NCBI GenBank assembly: GCA_019240475.1
Contig: JAFAYI010000006.1
Span: 310,001-374,000 of the forward strand
Length of the DNA: 64,000 nucleotides
Origin: Acidobacteriaceae bacterium
Lineage (GTDB): Bacteria > Acidobacteriota > Terriglobia > Bryobacterales > Bryobacteraceae
Direction of reading: 5' to 3'
Shown: one piece after another, positions 33,008-42,265 of the stretch
Position numbering within the stretch: position 1 is the stretch's first letter
Layout: each line of letters begins with the position of its first letter
The notes under the pieces: model-generated
The model's database searches: none
What the model saw: the letters and a program-made list of their open reading frames with translations, nothing else
Told to the model about the DNA's origin: nothing
Program-made: the position numbers and the translations under genes

Positions 33008-34848
33008 CTCTCCTCGAGGAGTTCGTGGTTACGGCCACGCTCCTGGTTTGGGGCGGCGTGCAGGCATTACTCACGGACTGGACGTTCGTGGAGTTGGCGC
33101 TCGTAGCTGCTTTCGCTCTATTCGCGAAACGCTTGTTCGTCTTTCCCGCCTTCGACCGATTGGAAGCATGGTGCGCGCGCCTGGCTCGCAATCGGGCTCT
33201 CTGCATAAGCGGCGCATTCGCCGCGCCCGTCGCGATCCGCGTCGCCTTGCTGCCGTGGAATCCGATTCCGCTGCCTTGGGTTCCCGACGAGTTCAGCCAT
33301 TTGCTCGTAGCCGACACGCTCTCGCATGGACGATTCGCCAATCCGACGCACCCGCTGTGGCAGCACTTTGAAAGCGTTCATGTCTTTTTTCACCCTGTCT
33401 ACGCATCCGCATACTTTCCGGCGCTCGGAATCGTGCTGGCGGCGGGCAAACTCCTCGGCCATTACTGGATCGGCGTCTTGCTGTCGTCCGGATTCATGTG
33501 CGCCGCGCTTCTCTGGATGCTGTACGGCTTCCTGCCCGCGCGCTGGGCGCTGCTCGGTGGGATCGTAGCGGTCCTCAAATGGGGTGTCGCCTCTTACTGG
33601 GTCAACAGCTATTGGGGAGGGGCTGTGACAGCGGCGGCCGGAGCGCTCGTTTTGGGAGCATACGCGCGATTGCGAAAGCGGCCTTCCGCCTGGAACGGCG
33701 TGGCGCTCGGGACCGGGCTGGTAGCTGTTGCATACTCGCGTCCGCTCGAAGGCTTCGTCTTTGCCGTTCCGGTCCTTGCCGCCCTGGCGTGGCGATACGC
33801 GCGCGGCTGTCATTGGCGGCAAGCCCTTCGCGCCGCCACTCCAGCGGCAGCCGTCGGCATCGCGGGACTGCTCGGCCTCGCGGCCTACTGCAAGGCCATC
33901 ACAGGGAGCCCGCTGGTTGTGCCGTACGCAGTTAACCAGCACCTGTACGGCTGGCCTTTGACACTGCCCTGGCAGCACTCGCAACCTGTCGTTTACCGCC
34001 ACAACGATCTGCGCCTTTATTACGAATGGGAAGAGTGCGTTCAGCATCACAAGAGCGATCCGCAAGAAGCGATCGCATTCACGTCTCTTAATCTGGCCCC
34101 TTTGTGGCGTTTCTATTTCGGCCCTGCGTTGAGCATTCCGCTCCTTGGGATTCGCAAATGGCTGCGCGACCGCCGCATCCGCATGCCGCTGGTCTGCGCC
34201 GCGGTGTCCGTGGCGCTGGCGCTGGTCATCGCCGCCTATCCGCACTACATCGCCTCCGCGACCGGCTGCTTTCTCGCCATTGCGGTTGAGGGAGTACGTC
34301 ACCTGCGCGTCTCAAAACAGAGATCCGGAACTGCGTTGTCGCGCGCCGTGATCGTCGCTTGTGCCGTGATGCTCCCTGTTCGGGCGTTTGTCGATTCCAG
34401 GAGCTTTCCATCCAGAAACGCGGGAATTCACACCTGGTCGGCTCAGGGCAGCGGCCAAGGCGCCTGGAGAGCCAATATCCTGCGCGCGCTCGAATCCACG
34501 CCCGGCCGCCACGTTGTCTTCGTGCAATACGACCGGCTCGCGTACCTGACCACTGAGTGGGTCTATAACGAAGCCGATATCGATGCCGCCGATGTGGTCT
34601 GGGCCCAGGACATGGGTGCGGCAAAGAACAGGGAAGTTCTGAGTTATTACCCGGATCGCCGCGCCTGGATTGTCAAGCCCGACGATGCGCCTGGAAAATT
34701 GACCACTTACGATCCCGCTCTTGCGCGCGCTGAGGCGCCGAGCGCGGCGCACGAACCGGCATGCTCAGTCCGCGTCGGAAAGCCGTACCTCGATTCGAAG
34801 AATTTTGGCGCGCCCGCTCTCAATCTATCGAGTTCTCGAATTTTTTAA
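33004..34848 (+). CDS. Polytopic membrane glycosyltransferase-like protein (GT39/ArnT type)
   Basis: The 614-residue protein has about 10-12 predicted membrane segments in the N-terminal two-thirds (for example FVVTATLLVWGGVQALL; ALVAAFALFAKRLFVFPAF). An early loop contains WVPDEFSHLLVADTLSHGR, an acidic pair in the first periplasmic loop as in GT-C enzymes, and the FHPVYASAYFPALG segment. The C-terminal third (from about residue 450) is soluble. It probably uses a polyprenyl-phosphate sugar, consistent with the GT2 gene just upstream. ATG 33004 overlaps the GT2 stop. Confidence 0.75.
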   Translation: MTLLEEFVVTATLLVWGGVQALLTDWTFVELALVAAFALFAKRLFVFPAFDRLEAWCARLARNRALCISGAFAAPVAIRVALLPWNPIPLPWVPDEFSHLLVADTLSHGRFANPTHPLWQHFESVHVFFHPVYASAYFPALGIVLAAGKLLGHYWIGVLLSSGFMCAALLWMLYGFLPARWALLGGIVAVLKWGVASYWVNSYWGGAVTAAAGALVLGAYARLRKRPSAWNGVALGTGLVAVAYSRPLEGFVFAVPVLAALAWRYARGCHWRQALRAATPAAAVGIAGLLGLAAYCKAITGSPLVVPYAVNQHLYGWPLTLPWQHSQPVVYRHNDLRLYYEWEECVQHHKSDPQEAIAFTSLNLAPLWRFYFGPALSIPLLGIRKWLRDRRIRMPLVCAAVSVALALVIAAYPHYIASATGCFLAIAVEGVRHLRVSKQRSGTALSRAVIVACAVMLPVRAFVDSRSFPSRNAGIHTWSAQGSGQGAWRANILRALESTPGRHVVFVQYDRLAYLTTEWVYNEADIDAADVVWAQDMGAAKNREVLSYYPDRRAWIVKPDDAPGKLTTYDPALARAEAPSAAHEPACSVRVGKPYLDSKNFGAPALNLSSSRIF

Positions 34849-34852
34849 AGCC

Positions 34853-35881
34853 ATGACGTCTTACACCAAGCTCAACGCAGCGCTGACAAAAGCGCAAGGC
34901 TGGCCGGCCCGCCGATGGTTCATCGCCGGGGGGGCCGGATTTATTGGCAGTCATTTCACCGATGCGCTTCTGGCGAATCCCGCCGTCACCGCTGTAACGA
35001 TCTTCGATAACTTCAGTTCCGGACGCGAGTGGCACTTTCGCCACCATTCCGGGAATCCGGCTCTCAAAGTGGTGCGCGGCGACCTGAACGATACGGATCG
35101 CTTGAATGCCGCCATGACGGGCCACGACGCCGTGATCCATTTGGCGTCCAATCCCGATATCGCCAAAGCCGTGAAAGATCCCGATATCGATTTCCGTGAG
35201 GGAACCGTTCTGACCCGGCAGGTTGTGGAGGCCATGCGCCTGACCGGCGCGCGCTACATCCTGTATGCTTCCGGCAGCGGCGTATATGGGGACGCGGGCT
35301 CGCTCGAATTCCGCGAGGAACACGGCCCTTTGGTTCCCATTTCCACGTACGGCGCGAGTAAGCTCGCGGGCGAAGCGCTGATCGCCTCGTACTGCTACAT
35401 GTTCGGCTTGAAGGGCTGTGCGTTTCGGTTCGGCAACGTCGTTGGGCCGCGTCAGACTCACGGCGTCGGATTCGATTTTGTCCGGCAGTTGCTCGATCAC
35501 CCCGACGAGCTTCGTATTCTTGGCGACGGCTCTCAAAGCAAGTCGTACATTCATGTGGAAGATGTCGTCAGCGCCGTGCTGCTCGCGTATGAACGAAGCG
35601 AGCAGCCGTTTACCGTTTACAACGTGGCGACCGGCGACTACATAACGGTGACCGAAATCGCCGAAATCGCGGCCGGGATTGTAGGCTGCAACGGGAAAAC
35701 CAAGTTCACCTACACCGGCGGAGACCGCGGCTGGAAGGGCGATGTACCGGTGGTGCGCCTGAGTACGGAGCGCATTCGCTCTCTCGGATGGCAGTGCGGG
35801 CGCAATACGGCGGACGCCATGCGCGCCTCTTTGGCTGCTTTGATTCCCGAGGCGCGGAAGGAACTCGCAAGCGTGCGCTAG
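34853..35881 (+). CDS. NAD-dependent sugar epimerase/dehydratase (extended SDR)
   Basis: The 342-residue enzyme has a shifted N-terminal NAD loop FIAGGAGFIGSHFTDAL near residue 25, with the NAD-binding acidic VTIFDNFSSG next. VIHLASNPDIAKAV, YASGSGVYGD and the catalytic Tyr/Lys pair in TYGASKLAGEALI follow; FRFGNVVGPRQTHGVGFDFV and LRILGDGSQSKSYIHVEDVV are typical of UDP-glucose/GalNAc 4-epimerase relatives. It is the last gene of the flavoprotein-GT2-GT39 operon, 4 bp after its neighbour. The product sugar is unknown. Confidence 0.9.
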   Translation: MTSYTKLNAALTKAQGWPARRWFIAGGAGFIGSHFTDALLANPAVTAVTIFDNFSSGREWHFRHHSGNPALKVVRGDLNDTDRLNAAMTGHDAVIHLASNPDIAKAVKDPDIDFREGTVLTRQVVEAMRLTGARYILYASGSGVYGDAGSLEFREEHGPLVPISTYGASKLAGEALIASYCYMFGLKGCAFRFGNVVGPRQTHGVGFDFVRQLLDHPDELRILGDGSQSKSYIHVEDVVSAVLLAYERSEQPFTVYNVATGDYITVTEIAEIAAGIVGCNGKTKFTYTGGDRGWKGDVPVVRLSTERIRSLGWQCGRNTADAMRASLAALIPEARKELASVR

Positions 35882-35887
35882 GCTCGA

Positions 35888-36403
35888 TTATTGGGCCGGC
35901 AACGGCTGCTGCAGGATCGCAAGCACGTCGGCCGGCAGCTTATCGGCGCCCGCGAGCAGCAGGCTGATCTCCCACATCTGTTTGTCTGAAAGCGAGTCCT
36001 TGTAGGCGGGCATGCCCGTCAAACGAATCCCATTCGAAACCTTCCAATAAGTCTCGCCCGCGGGATCGTCGGTCACGCCCTTGCCCTTTAGAAGCTGCGG
36101 CGGCCGCGGATACATGCCCTTGGCGGTGGCTGTCTTGGGAGTTCCCCACCCTCCATGGCACATGGCGCAATGCTCGCGATACAGATGGGCGCCTTCTTGC
36201 AGGTCGGAATCGGCGGCCTGGAACGGCGGCGTCTTGGGCGCCTCCTTCTCGATTTTGGCGTCGAGCCCCAGGTGCGCCAATCTGCGCTCGAAAGGAATCG
36301 GCGAGGCTGCGGTGGCCACCGGCGCATAGCCGAACCGGAAATAAAGATACACGGACGCAAACACCAGAACAACGCCAACAATGATGCCCAGTATGAACTT
36401 CAC
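35888..36403 (-). CDS. Membrane-anchored mono-heme cytochrome c
   Basis: The 171-residue product has an N-terminal hydrophobic anchor (FILGIIVGVVLVFASVYLYF), then a cytochrome c domain from about residue 68. The heme site is CAMCH in YREHCAMCHGGWG, and the likely axial Met is in RLTGMPAYKDSL. The TYWKVSNGIRLTGMPAYKDS end is common in electron-transfer cytochromes of the c551/cbb3 type. It converges with the epimerase gene (6 bp between stops) and has no obvious partner here. Confidence 0.9.
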   Translation of the reverse strand: MKFILGIIVGVVLVFASVYLYFRFGYAPVATAASPIPFERRLAHLGLDAKIEKEAPKTPPFQAADSDLQEGAHLYREHCAMCHGGWGTPKTATAKGMYPRPPQLLKGKGVTDDPAGETYWKVSNGIRLTGMPAYKDSLSDKQMWEISLLLAGADKLPADVLAILQQPLPAQ

Positions 36404-36505
36404 GAATCCTCCATGAGGTTGAACTAAACTCCTCTCCGAAGTTAAAGAGCTTAGCAGGAGACGCGATAGGCTGATGGTTCGGAGGCTTGGAGAAGCTTGT
36501 ACAGG
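36404..36505. promoter_or_regulatory. Divergent promoter region, cytochrome c and efflux operon
   Basis: About 100 bp separate the start of the cytochrome c gene from the preferred tolC-like start. It must carry both promoters; no elements could be assigned with confidence. Confidence 0.4.
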
Positions 36506-37852
36506 ATGGCGATGATTGTCTCGTGGTTGTTTCTGGCGGCGAGCACGGCAGGGGCTCGGCAGGCGGAATCGCCGCAGCCTTCAGCCTTGACAATCGACCT
36601 GCAGGAGGCGCTCCGGCGGGCGCGCCAGTATGGAGCGCAGATCGAATCGGCGAACATTACGGCCGAGCTGACCAAGGAAGATCGCGTACAGGCGCGCGCC
36701 GCGGCGCTGCCTTCGGTGAACGGCTTGAATCAGTTCATCTATACGGAGGGGAACGGTACGCCGTCGGGCGTCTTTGTGGCTAATGATGGGGTGCATGTGT
36801 ATAACGAGCAGCTACAGGCGCACGAAGAGCTGCTGGCGCTGGTAAGGCGAGGCGAGATTCGTTTGGCCGCAGCGGCGGAAGCGGTGGCGCGCGCAAAGGC
36901 CGACGTGACGGCACGCGGCTTGAATGCGACGGTTATTCAGGATTACTACGCGATCGCATCGGCGCAGCGCAAGAACGCCAATGCCCGGGCGAGCGTGGCC
37001 GAGGCTCAAAAATTTTTGGATATCACGCAGAAGCAGGAGCGCGGCGGCGAAGCGGCCCACGCCGATGTCATCAAGGCGCAGCTCCAGGCCGAGCAACGCA
37101 AGCGCGACGTTCAGGATGCGGAGCTGGCCTCCGCCAAGGCCAAGATCGCTCTGGCGGTTCTGATTTTTCCCCGTCTGAATCTGGATTATTCGATTGTGGA
37201 CGATCTGTCTAACGTGGCGGCGCTGCCGCCCTTGCCGGAATCGGCCGCTCAGGCGGGCGCCAATAACGCCGAGGTGCGGGCCGCCCACGCAGGAGTCACC
37301 GAGGCGCGCCTGGGCGTGAGCGTCGCCCGTTATGCCTATCTGCCATCATTCGGTTTGGACGTGTTCTATGGCATCGACGCAAACCAGTTCGCCGCCACTT
37401 CCACTTCAGCGGAAGATACCGGGCGCAGCACGCTGCCGCACTTTGAAGTGCCTTACCGGCAGAACCTTGGCTACGTCGCGCAAGCGACCTTGAACATTCC
37501 GTTGTGGAGTTGGGGATCGATTCATAGCAAGGTCAAGCAGGCGGAACTTAAACAGCGCCAAGCCGAGTTGGATCTCACGCTCGCGCAAAAACAACTGGAT
37601 GCGGATCTGGCCGCCGATTACCGCGAGGCGCAGTCGGCCTTGTCGCAGGTGCAATCGCTGCGTACGTCGTCGGATCTCTCGGCGGAAAATCTGCGCCTCA
37701 CGCTTCTTCGCTATCAGGCCGGCGAAGCGACCGCGTTTGAAGTAGTGGATGCGCAGAGCACCTTGAGCCAGGCCCGCAACGCGTACGACGATGGATTGCT
37801 ACGCTATCGCACAGCCCTCGCGAATCTACAAACGTTGACGGGAAATTACTAG
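36506..37852 (+). CDS. TolC-family outer membrane efflux protein
   Basis: The 448-residue product has a signal peptide (MIVSWLFLAASTAGARQ) and two TolC/OEP repeats, each a long helical pair: the first around IDLQEALRRARQYGAQIESAN and QRKNANARASVAEAQKFLDI, the second around VTEARLGVSVARYAYLPSFGLD and the long QAELDLTLAQKQLDADLAAD helix. It ends with the typical LLRYQAGEATAFEVVDAQSTL and ALANLQTLTG. It forms the outer-membrane channel for the adaptor and pump downstream. ATG 36506 is preferred to the upstream TTG 36497. The next gene starts 2 bp after its stop. Confidence 0.92.
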   Translation: MAMIVSWLFLAASTAGARQAESPQPSALTIDLQEALRRARQYGAQIESANITAELTKEDRVQARAAALPSVNGLNQFIYTEGNGTPSGVFVANDGVHVYNEQLQAHEELLALVRRGEIRLAAAAEAVARAKADVTARGLNATVIQDYYAIASAQRKNANARASVAEAQKFLDITQKQERGGEAAHADVIKAQLQAEQRKRDVQDAELASAKAKIALAVLIFPRLNLDYSIVDDLSNVAALPPLPESAAQAGANNAEVRAAHAGVTEARLGVSVARYAYLPSFGLDVFYGIDANQFAATSTSAEDTGRSTLPHFEVPYRQNLGYVAQATLNIPLWSWGSIHSKVKQAELKQRQAELDLTLAQKQLDADLAADYREAQSALSQVQSLRTSSDLSAENLRLTLLRYQAGEATAFEVVDAQSTLSQARNAYDDGLLRYRTALANLQTLTGNY

Positions 37853-37854
37853 AC

Positions 37855-39111
37855 ATGAAGACGCTTTGCGTAATGGCATTCGTGGCGATGCTCTCGATCA
37901 GCTGCTCCAAACGCGCCGACCAAGGAGGCGACGAAGCCGAAGCCGCCACCCCGGTGCAGGTGGAAGCGGCCAAGGTTCAAACCATTCAATCCCATATCGA
38001 GGCCGAAGCGATTCTCTATCCGCTGAAGCAGGCCAACATCGTGCCGAAGATCAGCGCTCCGGTTGCAAAGTTTCTAGTGCAGCGCGGAGACCACGTGCGC
38101 CAGGGCCAGCTTCTGGCGGTATTGGAAGATCGCGATCTCTCGGCCGCGGCGGCGGAAAGCCGCGAGTTGTACCGGCAGGCGGAGGCCAATTACCAGAACA
38201 CCGCGAAGGCCACCATGCCCGAAGATTTGATCAAGGCCAAGACCGATGTGGAAGCGGCGCGGCAGGCCTTTGAGGCGGCCCGGAAAGTCTACGAAAACCG
38301 CGAGGCGCTGCTGCGGGAAGGAGCGCTCCCGCAAAAACTCGTGGACGACGCCAAGGTTGCGATGGTGCAGGCGCAAAGCCAATTCGAAACTGCTCAGGAG
38401 CATTTGCGTTCCTTCGAAGCGGTGGGCCAGGGCGAACAATTGAAAAGCGCGCAGGCGCAGGCGGACGCAGCGAAAGCTCACTATGAGAGCGCGGCGGCGC
38501 AACTGTCCTATGGGGAGGTGCGCAGCCCGATCACGGGCGTGGTCTCGGACCGGCCCTCCAGCGTGGGCGAGATGGCGAGCAGCAGCTCGGCGCTAATTTC
38601 GATCGTCGATATCTCGCATGTGGTGGCGCGAGCCAACGTCCCTGTACGCGAAGCCGCGCTGATTCGCGCCGGCAAGGCGGCGACCATATCCGGCCCGGGC
38701 GGCGATCTGACGGGAAAAGTAACAGTCGTGAGTCCGGCGGTCGATCCCAGCACGACCACCGTTGAAGTCTGGGTGGAAGCGCCGAACCCCGGCGAGAAAT
38801 TGAAGCCCGGCGTCACGGCAAAGGTTTTGATCGACGCGGGCGAGGTGCGCGACGCGATCGTCGCGCCCACTGCCGCGTTGCTGAATTCGGATGAAGGCGG
38901 CGAGAAGGTCATGGTCGCGGGCGCCGACTCGCTCGCGCATGAGCGGAAAGTGGAAGTGGGCGTTCGCTCCGGCGACGTCGTTCAGATCCTCAGCGGCGTC
39001 AAAGCGGGCGAGCAGTTGATTACGCAGGGCGCGCTTGGCCTGGACGACAAGGCGAAGATTCAAGTCGCTAAGCCGGGCGCTGACGCGGGCGCGGACGCGG
39101 GCGACAAATGA
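37855..39111 (+). CDS. RND efflux periplasmic adaptor (membrane fusion lipoprotein)
   Basis: The 418-residue product has a lipoprotein signal (VMAFVAMLSISC, lipobox LSISC). A lipoyl half (NIVPKISAPVAKFLVQRGDHVRQGQLLAVLE), a long coiled-coil hairpin (about residues 100-210) and the second lipoyl half (LSYGEVRSPITGVVSDRPSSVGEM) follow. The beta-barrel (GKVTVVSPAVDPSTTTVEVWVEA, given in part) and membrane-proximal domain complete the architecture. An Ala/Gly/Asp tail closes the protein. It links the TolC-like channel to the RND pump; the last 4 bp overlap the pump gene. Confidence 0.94.
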   Translation: MKTLCVMAFVAMLSISCSKRADQGGDEAEAATPVQVEAAKVQTIQSHIEAEAILYPLKQANIVPKISAPVAKFLVQRGDHVRQGQLLAVLEDRDLSAAAAESRELYRQAEANYQNTAKATMPEDLIKAKTDVEAARQAFEAARKVYENREALLREGALPQKLVDDAKVAMVQAQSQFETAQEHLRSFEAVGQGEQLKSAQAQADAAKAHYESAAAQLSYGEVRSPITGVVSDRPSSVGEMASSSSALISIVDISHVVARANVPVREAALIRAGKAATISGPGGDLTGKVTVVSPAVDPSTTTVEVWVEAPNPGEKLKPGVTAKVLIDAGEVRDAIVAPTAALLNSDEGGEKVMVAGADSLAHERKVEVGVRSGDVVQILSGVKAGEQLITQGALGLDDKAKIQVAKPGADAGADAGDK

Positions 39112-42100
39112 GCGAGCCGATGCTTGCCGTTCCGGCCGCCGCCGCCGTCGATCACTGGACCATACGCTTTCAAAAATCGATCCTTTTTATCGCCATCGCG
39201 CTCGCTTGCTTCGGCGGCTATCTAGCTTTCAACATACCTGTGGCCGTGTTCCCTTCCACCAACTTCCCGCGCATCGTAGTCGGCGTAGACAACGGCGTGA
39301 TGCCCATTGACCAGATGCAGGTCACGGTTACGCGCCCACTCGAAGAAGTAGTGAATTCAGTGCCGGGGCTCGAGCGCGTGCTTTCGATCACGAGCCGAGG
39401 CTCCGCGGAGATCGATCTGTTCTTCAATTGGAGCGTCGATATGTTCCAGACGCTCCAGTACGTGAATGCGGCGGTGGCGCGAGTACAGACCACGCTGCCT
39501 TCCACCGCGACGATTACAACCAACCGTTTGACGTTCGCCGCGTTTCCCATCATGGGCTACAGCATGCGGTCGGACAGCATACCGCAGACGCGGCTCTGGG
39601 AGCTTGCCACCTATACGGTGAAGCCGCGGCTCAACCGCTTAAGCGGCGTTTCCACGGTCGTGGTGCAAGGCGGCGACGAACCGGAGTTTCAGATCCAGCC
39701 CGATCCTGGAAAACTGGTGGAGACGCAGGTTACCGTTTCCAATCTTCTGGACGCGGTTTCGCGCAGCAACCTGATCGATTCGCCGGGGCTCGTTGAACAA
39801 AATCATCAATTAATGTTGGGGCTGGTCAGCGGTCAAGCGCATACGCCCCAGGAAATCGCCGGCATCGTTGCAAAGACCACGCCAAGCGGAGTGGCGGTCA
39901 AGATCGGCGACATCGGGACGGTCAGCCAATCGGTGAAGCCCGTTTACACGGTCGTCACGGCGAATGGAAAGCCCGCCGTGCTTTTGAACATTTACCGCCA
40001 GCCGGACAGCAACACAGTCGCCGTGGCTGAAGAAGCGCGCCAGAAGATTGAGGATCTGCGGCGCGGGCTCCCGGCGGGCGTCGTGCTGGAGCCGTTTTAC
40101 GACCAATCGGAGCTGGTTCGAGACTCGATCAAGAGCGTGCGCGATGCAATCCTCATCGGCCTGGTGCTCGCGGCCGTCATTCTCGTCCTGTTCCTGCGCG
40201 ATTGGGGCACATCGATTGTCGCCGGACTGGTGATTCCGGCGACGATCGCGATCACGTTCATCGCGCTGCGGGCGATGGGGCAGAGCTTCAATCTGATGAC
40301 ATTGGGCGGTTTGGCGGCGGCGGTCGGATTGGTGATCGACGACGCGATTGTCGTGGTCGAAAACATTGTGCTGCACCGGGACGCGGGACAGAGCCGCGGT
40401 GAAGCGATTCGCAGCGCGCTGCGGGAGATTCGCGTCCCGCTGGTAGGTTCAACGGTAACGCCGCTGGTCGTGTTCCTGCCGCTCATCACCATCACCGGCG
40501 TGACAGGCGCCTTCTTCCGGGCGCTCGCGATCACCGTGGGCGTTGCGCTGCTGACTTCGCTGGCGCTGGCCTTGAGTTGGACGCCGGCTTTGAGCCATCT
40601 TCTGTTGCGCGGCGAGCGCGCGCGCGCGCGCCACGGCGAAGCGCCGGAGACGGGCGCCGGGATCATGCAGCGCATCACCAGGTTCTATGCGCGCGCCATT
40701 ACGGCCGCCTTGGCCCATCCGCTTTGGCTGCTGTGTGGTTGCGCGCTGCTGATCGTGGCTTCCTTTTTCTGTTACAAGACGCTCGGGACCGATCTGCTGC
40801 CGGCCATGGATGAAGGCGGATTTATCCTCGACTACCTGATGCCGGCCGGATCGTCGCTCGCCGATACGAATCGCGTGCTGGTGGGCGTCGAGAAAATCCT
40901 GCGCGACATACCGGAAGTCGAGAGCACATCGCGGCGCACCGGCCTGCAATTGGGCCTTGCGGCGGTAACGGAGGCAAATACCGGCGACATCTCTGTAAAG
41001 CTGAAGGCGCGCCGTAGCCGCGGGGTAGAGGACGTGATCGCGGAAGTACGCGAGAAAGTGAACCGGGCATACCCGCAGCTCGACACCGATTTCACGCAGT
41101 TGTTGCAAGACATGATTGGAGACCTGACCAGCTCTCCCGACCCGATAGAAATCAAGTTATTCTCCGAGAACCTGCGGCTGCTCCAGCAGTGGGGGCCGAG
41201 GGTGGGCGACGCCATCAAGGCGATTCCCGCCGTCAAGGATGTGAAGAACGGCATTGAAGACACTGTCAGCGGGCCGGCCATTACCTTCCGCGTGGACGAG
41301 ACCGTGGCGGCGCGCGCCGGTTTTACGCCGCAAGAAGTAGAACTGGATGCGAGCGCAATCTTTCAAGGCGAGCCTTCGCCCGTTCCGGTGGTGGTGAACA
41401 ATCGGCCCTATACGCTGCGAATCACCTTTCCGCCCGAGACCAGAGCCTCTCTCGAAGCCATCCGCAACACGCTGCTGATTAGCGGAACGGGAAAGGTGGC
41501 TACGCTCGGCACGCTCGCAACCATCGAGCAGGACCCGGGGCAAGTGGAGTTTCGCCGCGAGAATCTGCAGCGCGATATCACCGTCACGGCGCGTCTCGAA
41601 GGCGTCAGTTTGGGAACCGGCGTGGAGCGGGTTCAGCGCGCGGTGGCGCGCCTGCATGTGCCTTCCTCGATTCGCGTCGAATATGGCGGCCTGTATGCGG
41701 AACAGCAGCGCTCCTTCCGCGATCTGCTGTTTGTGCTAGGCGCGGCCATCGTTCTGGTTTTCACCGTGCTGCTGGTCGAGTTCGGAGAGTTCGGCGCGCC
41801 CGCGGCCATTCTCGCTTCCGCTCTGCTTTCCACCTCGGGAGTTTTCCTCGCTCTGCTGATTACGAATACTACTTTCAACATTTCTTCCTTCATGGGTCTC
41901 ATCATGGTGATCGGCATCGTGGCTAAGAATGGAATTCTGCTGCTGGATGCGGACAAGAAATTCCGGGCCGAAGGCGCGCCTCCGCGCGAAGCTATTATCG
42001 AAGCCGGCGAAAGGAGGCTGCGACCCATTCTCATGACGGCGCTAGCGACAATCGCGGGTATGATTCCGCTGTCGCTCGCCCTCGGCGCCGGATCTCAGAT

Positions 42101-42263
42101 GCTGCAGCCTCTCGCCATCTCCGTGATCGGCGGTATTTTGGCTTCCATGGTGCTTTCGCTGGTCGTAACGCCTGCCGTTCACTACTTCCTCGGACGCGAG
42201 CCGGCCGCTTCATCCCCGAGTAGCCGTAAGCTGTCTAGTATGGGTGAAAGGGATTCGATTTAA
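39108..42263 (+). CDS. RND-superfamily efflux transporter (HAE type)
   Basis: The 1051-residue inner-membrane pump has the family's 12-TM layout with two periplasmic blocks. It starts with IRFQKSILFIAIALACFGGYLAF. TM4 contains GLVIDDAIVVVENIVLHRDAG, the acidic pair that carries protons, and LREIRVPLVGSTVTPLVVFLPLI follows. The second half has GTDLLPAMDEGGFILDYLMPAG and FMGLIMVIGIVAKNGILLLDADKKF. These match hydrophobic and amphiphilic (HAE-like) pumps rather than CusA-type metal pumps, whose Met cluster is absent. Substrate unknown. The 3' end is 2 bp from a secreted protein gene. Confidence 0.94.
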   Translation: MSEPMLAVPAAAAVDHWTIRFQKSILFIAIALACFGGYLAFNIPVAVFPSTNFPRIVVGVDNGVMPIDQMQVTVTRPLEEVVNSVPGLERVLSITSRGSAEIDLFFNWSVDMFQTLQYVNAAVARVQTTLPSTATITTNRLTFAAFPIMGYSMRSDSIPQTRLWELATYTVKPRLNRLSGVSTVVVQGGDEPEFQIQPDPGKLVETQVTVSNLLDAVSRSNLIDSPGLVEQNHQLMLGLVSGQAHTPQEIAGIVAKTTPSGVAVKIGDIGTVSQSVKPVYTVVTANGKPAVLLNIYRQPDSNTVAVAEEARQKIEDLRRGLPAGVVLEPFYDQSELVRDSIKSVRDAILIGLVLAAVILVLFLRDWGTSIVAGLVIPATIAITFIALRAMGQSFNLMTLGGLAAAVGLVIDDAIVVVENIVLHRDAGQSRGEAIRSALREIRVPLVGSTVTPLVVFLPLITITGVTGAFFRALAITVGVALLTSLALALSWTPALSHLLLRGERARARHGEAPETGAGIMQRITRFYARAITAALAHPLWLLCGCALLIVASFFCYKTLGTDLLPAMDEGGFILDYLMPAGSSLADTNRVLVGVEKILRDIPEVESTSRRTGLQLGLAAVTEANTGDISVKLKARRSRGVEDVIAEVREKVNRAYPQLDTDFTQLLQDMIGDLTSSPDPIEIKLFSENLRLLQQWGPRVGDAIKAIPAVKDVKNGIEDTVSGPAITFRVDETVAARAGFTPQEVELDASAIFQGEPSPVPVVVNNRPYTLRITFPPETRASLEAIRNTLLISGTGKVATLGTLATIEQDPGQVEFRRENLQRDITVTARLEGVSLGTGVERVQRAVARLHVPSSIRVEYGGLYAEQQRSFRDLLFVLGAAIVLVFTVLLVEFGEFGAPAAILASALLSTSGVFLALLITNTTFNISSFMGLIMVIGIVAKNGILLLDADKKFRAEGAPPREAIIEAGERRLRPILMTALATIAGMIPLSLALGAGSQMLQPLAISVIGGILASMVLSLVVTPAVHYFLGREPAASSPSSRKLSSMGERDSI

Positions 42264-42265
42264 TC

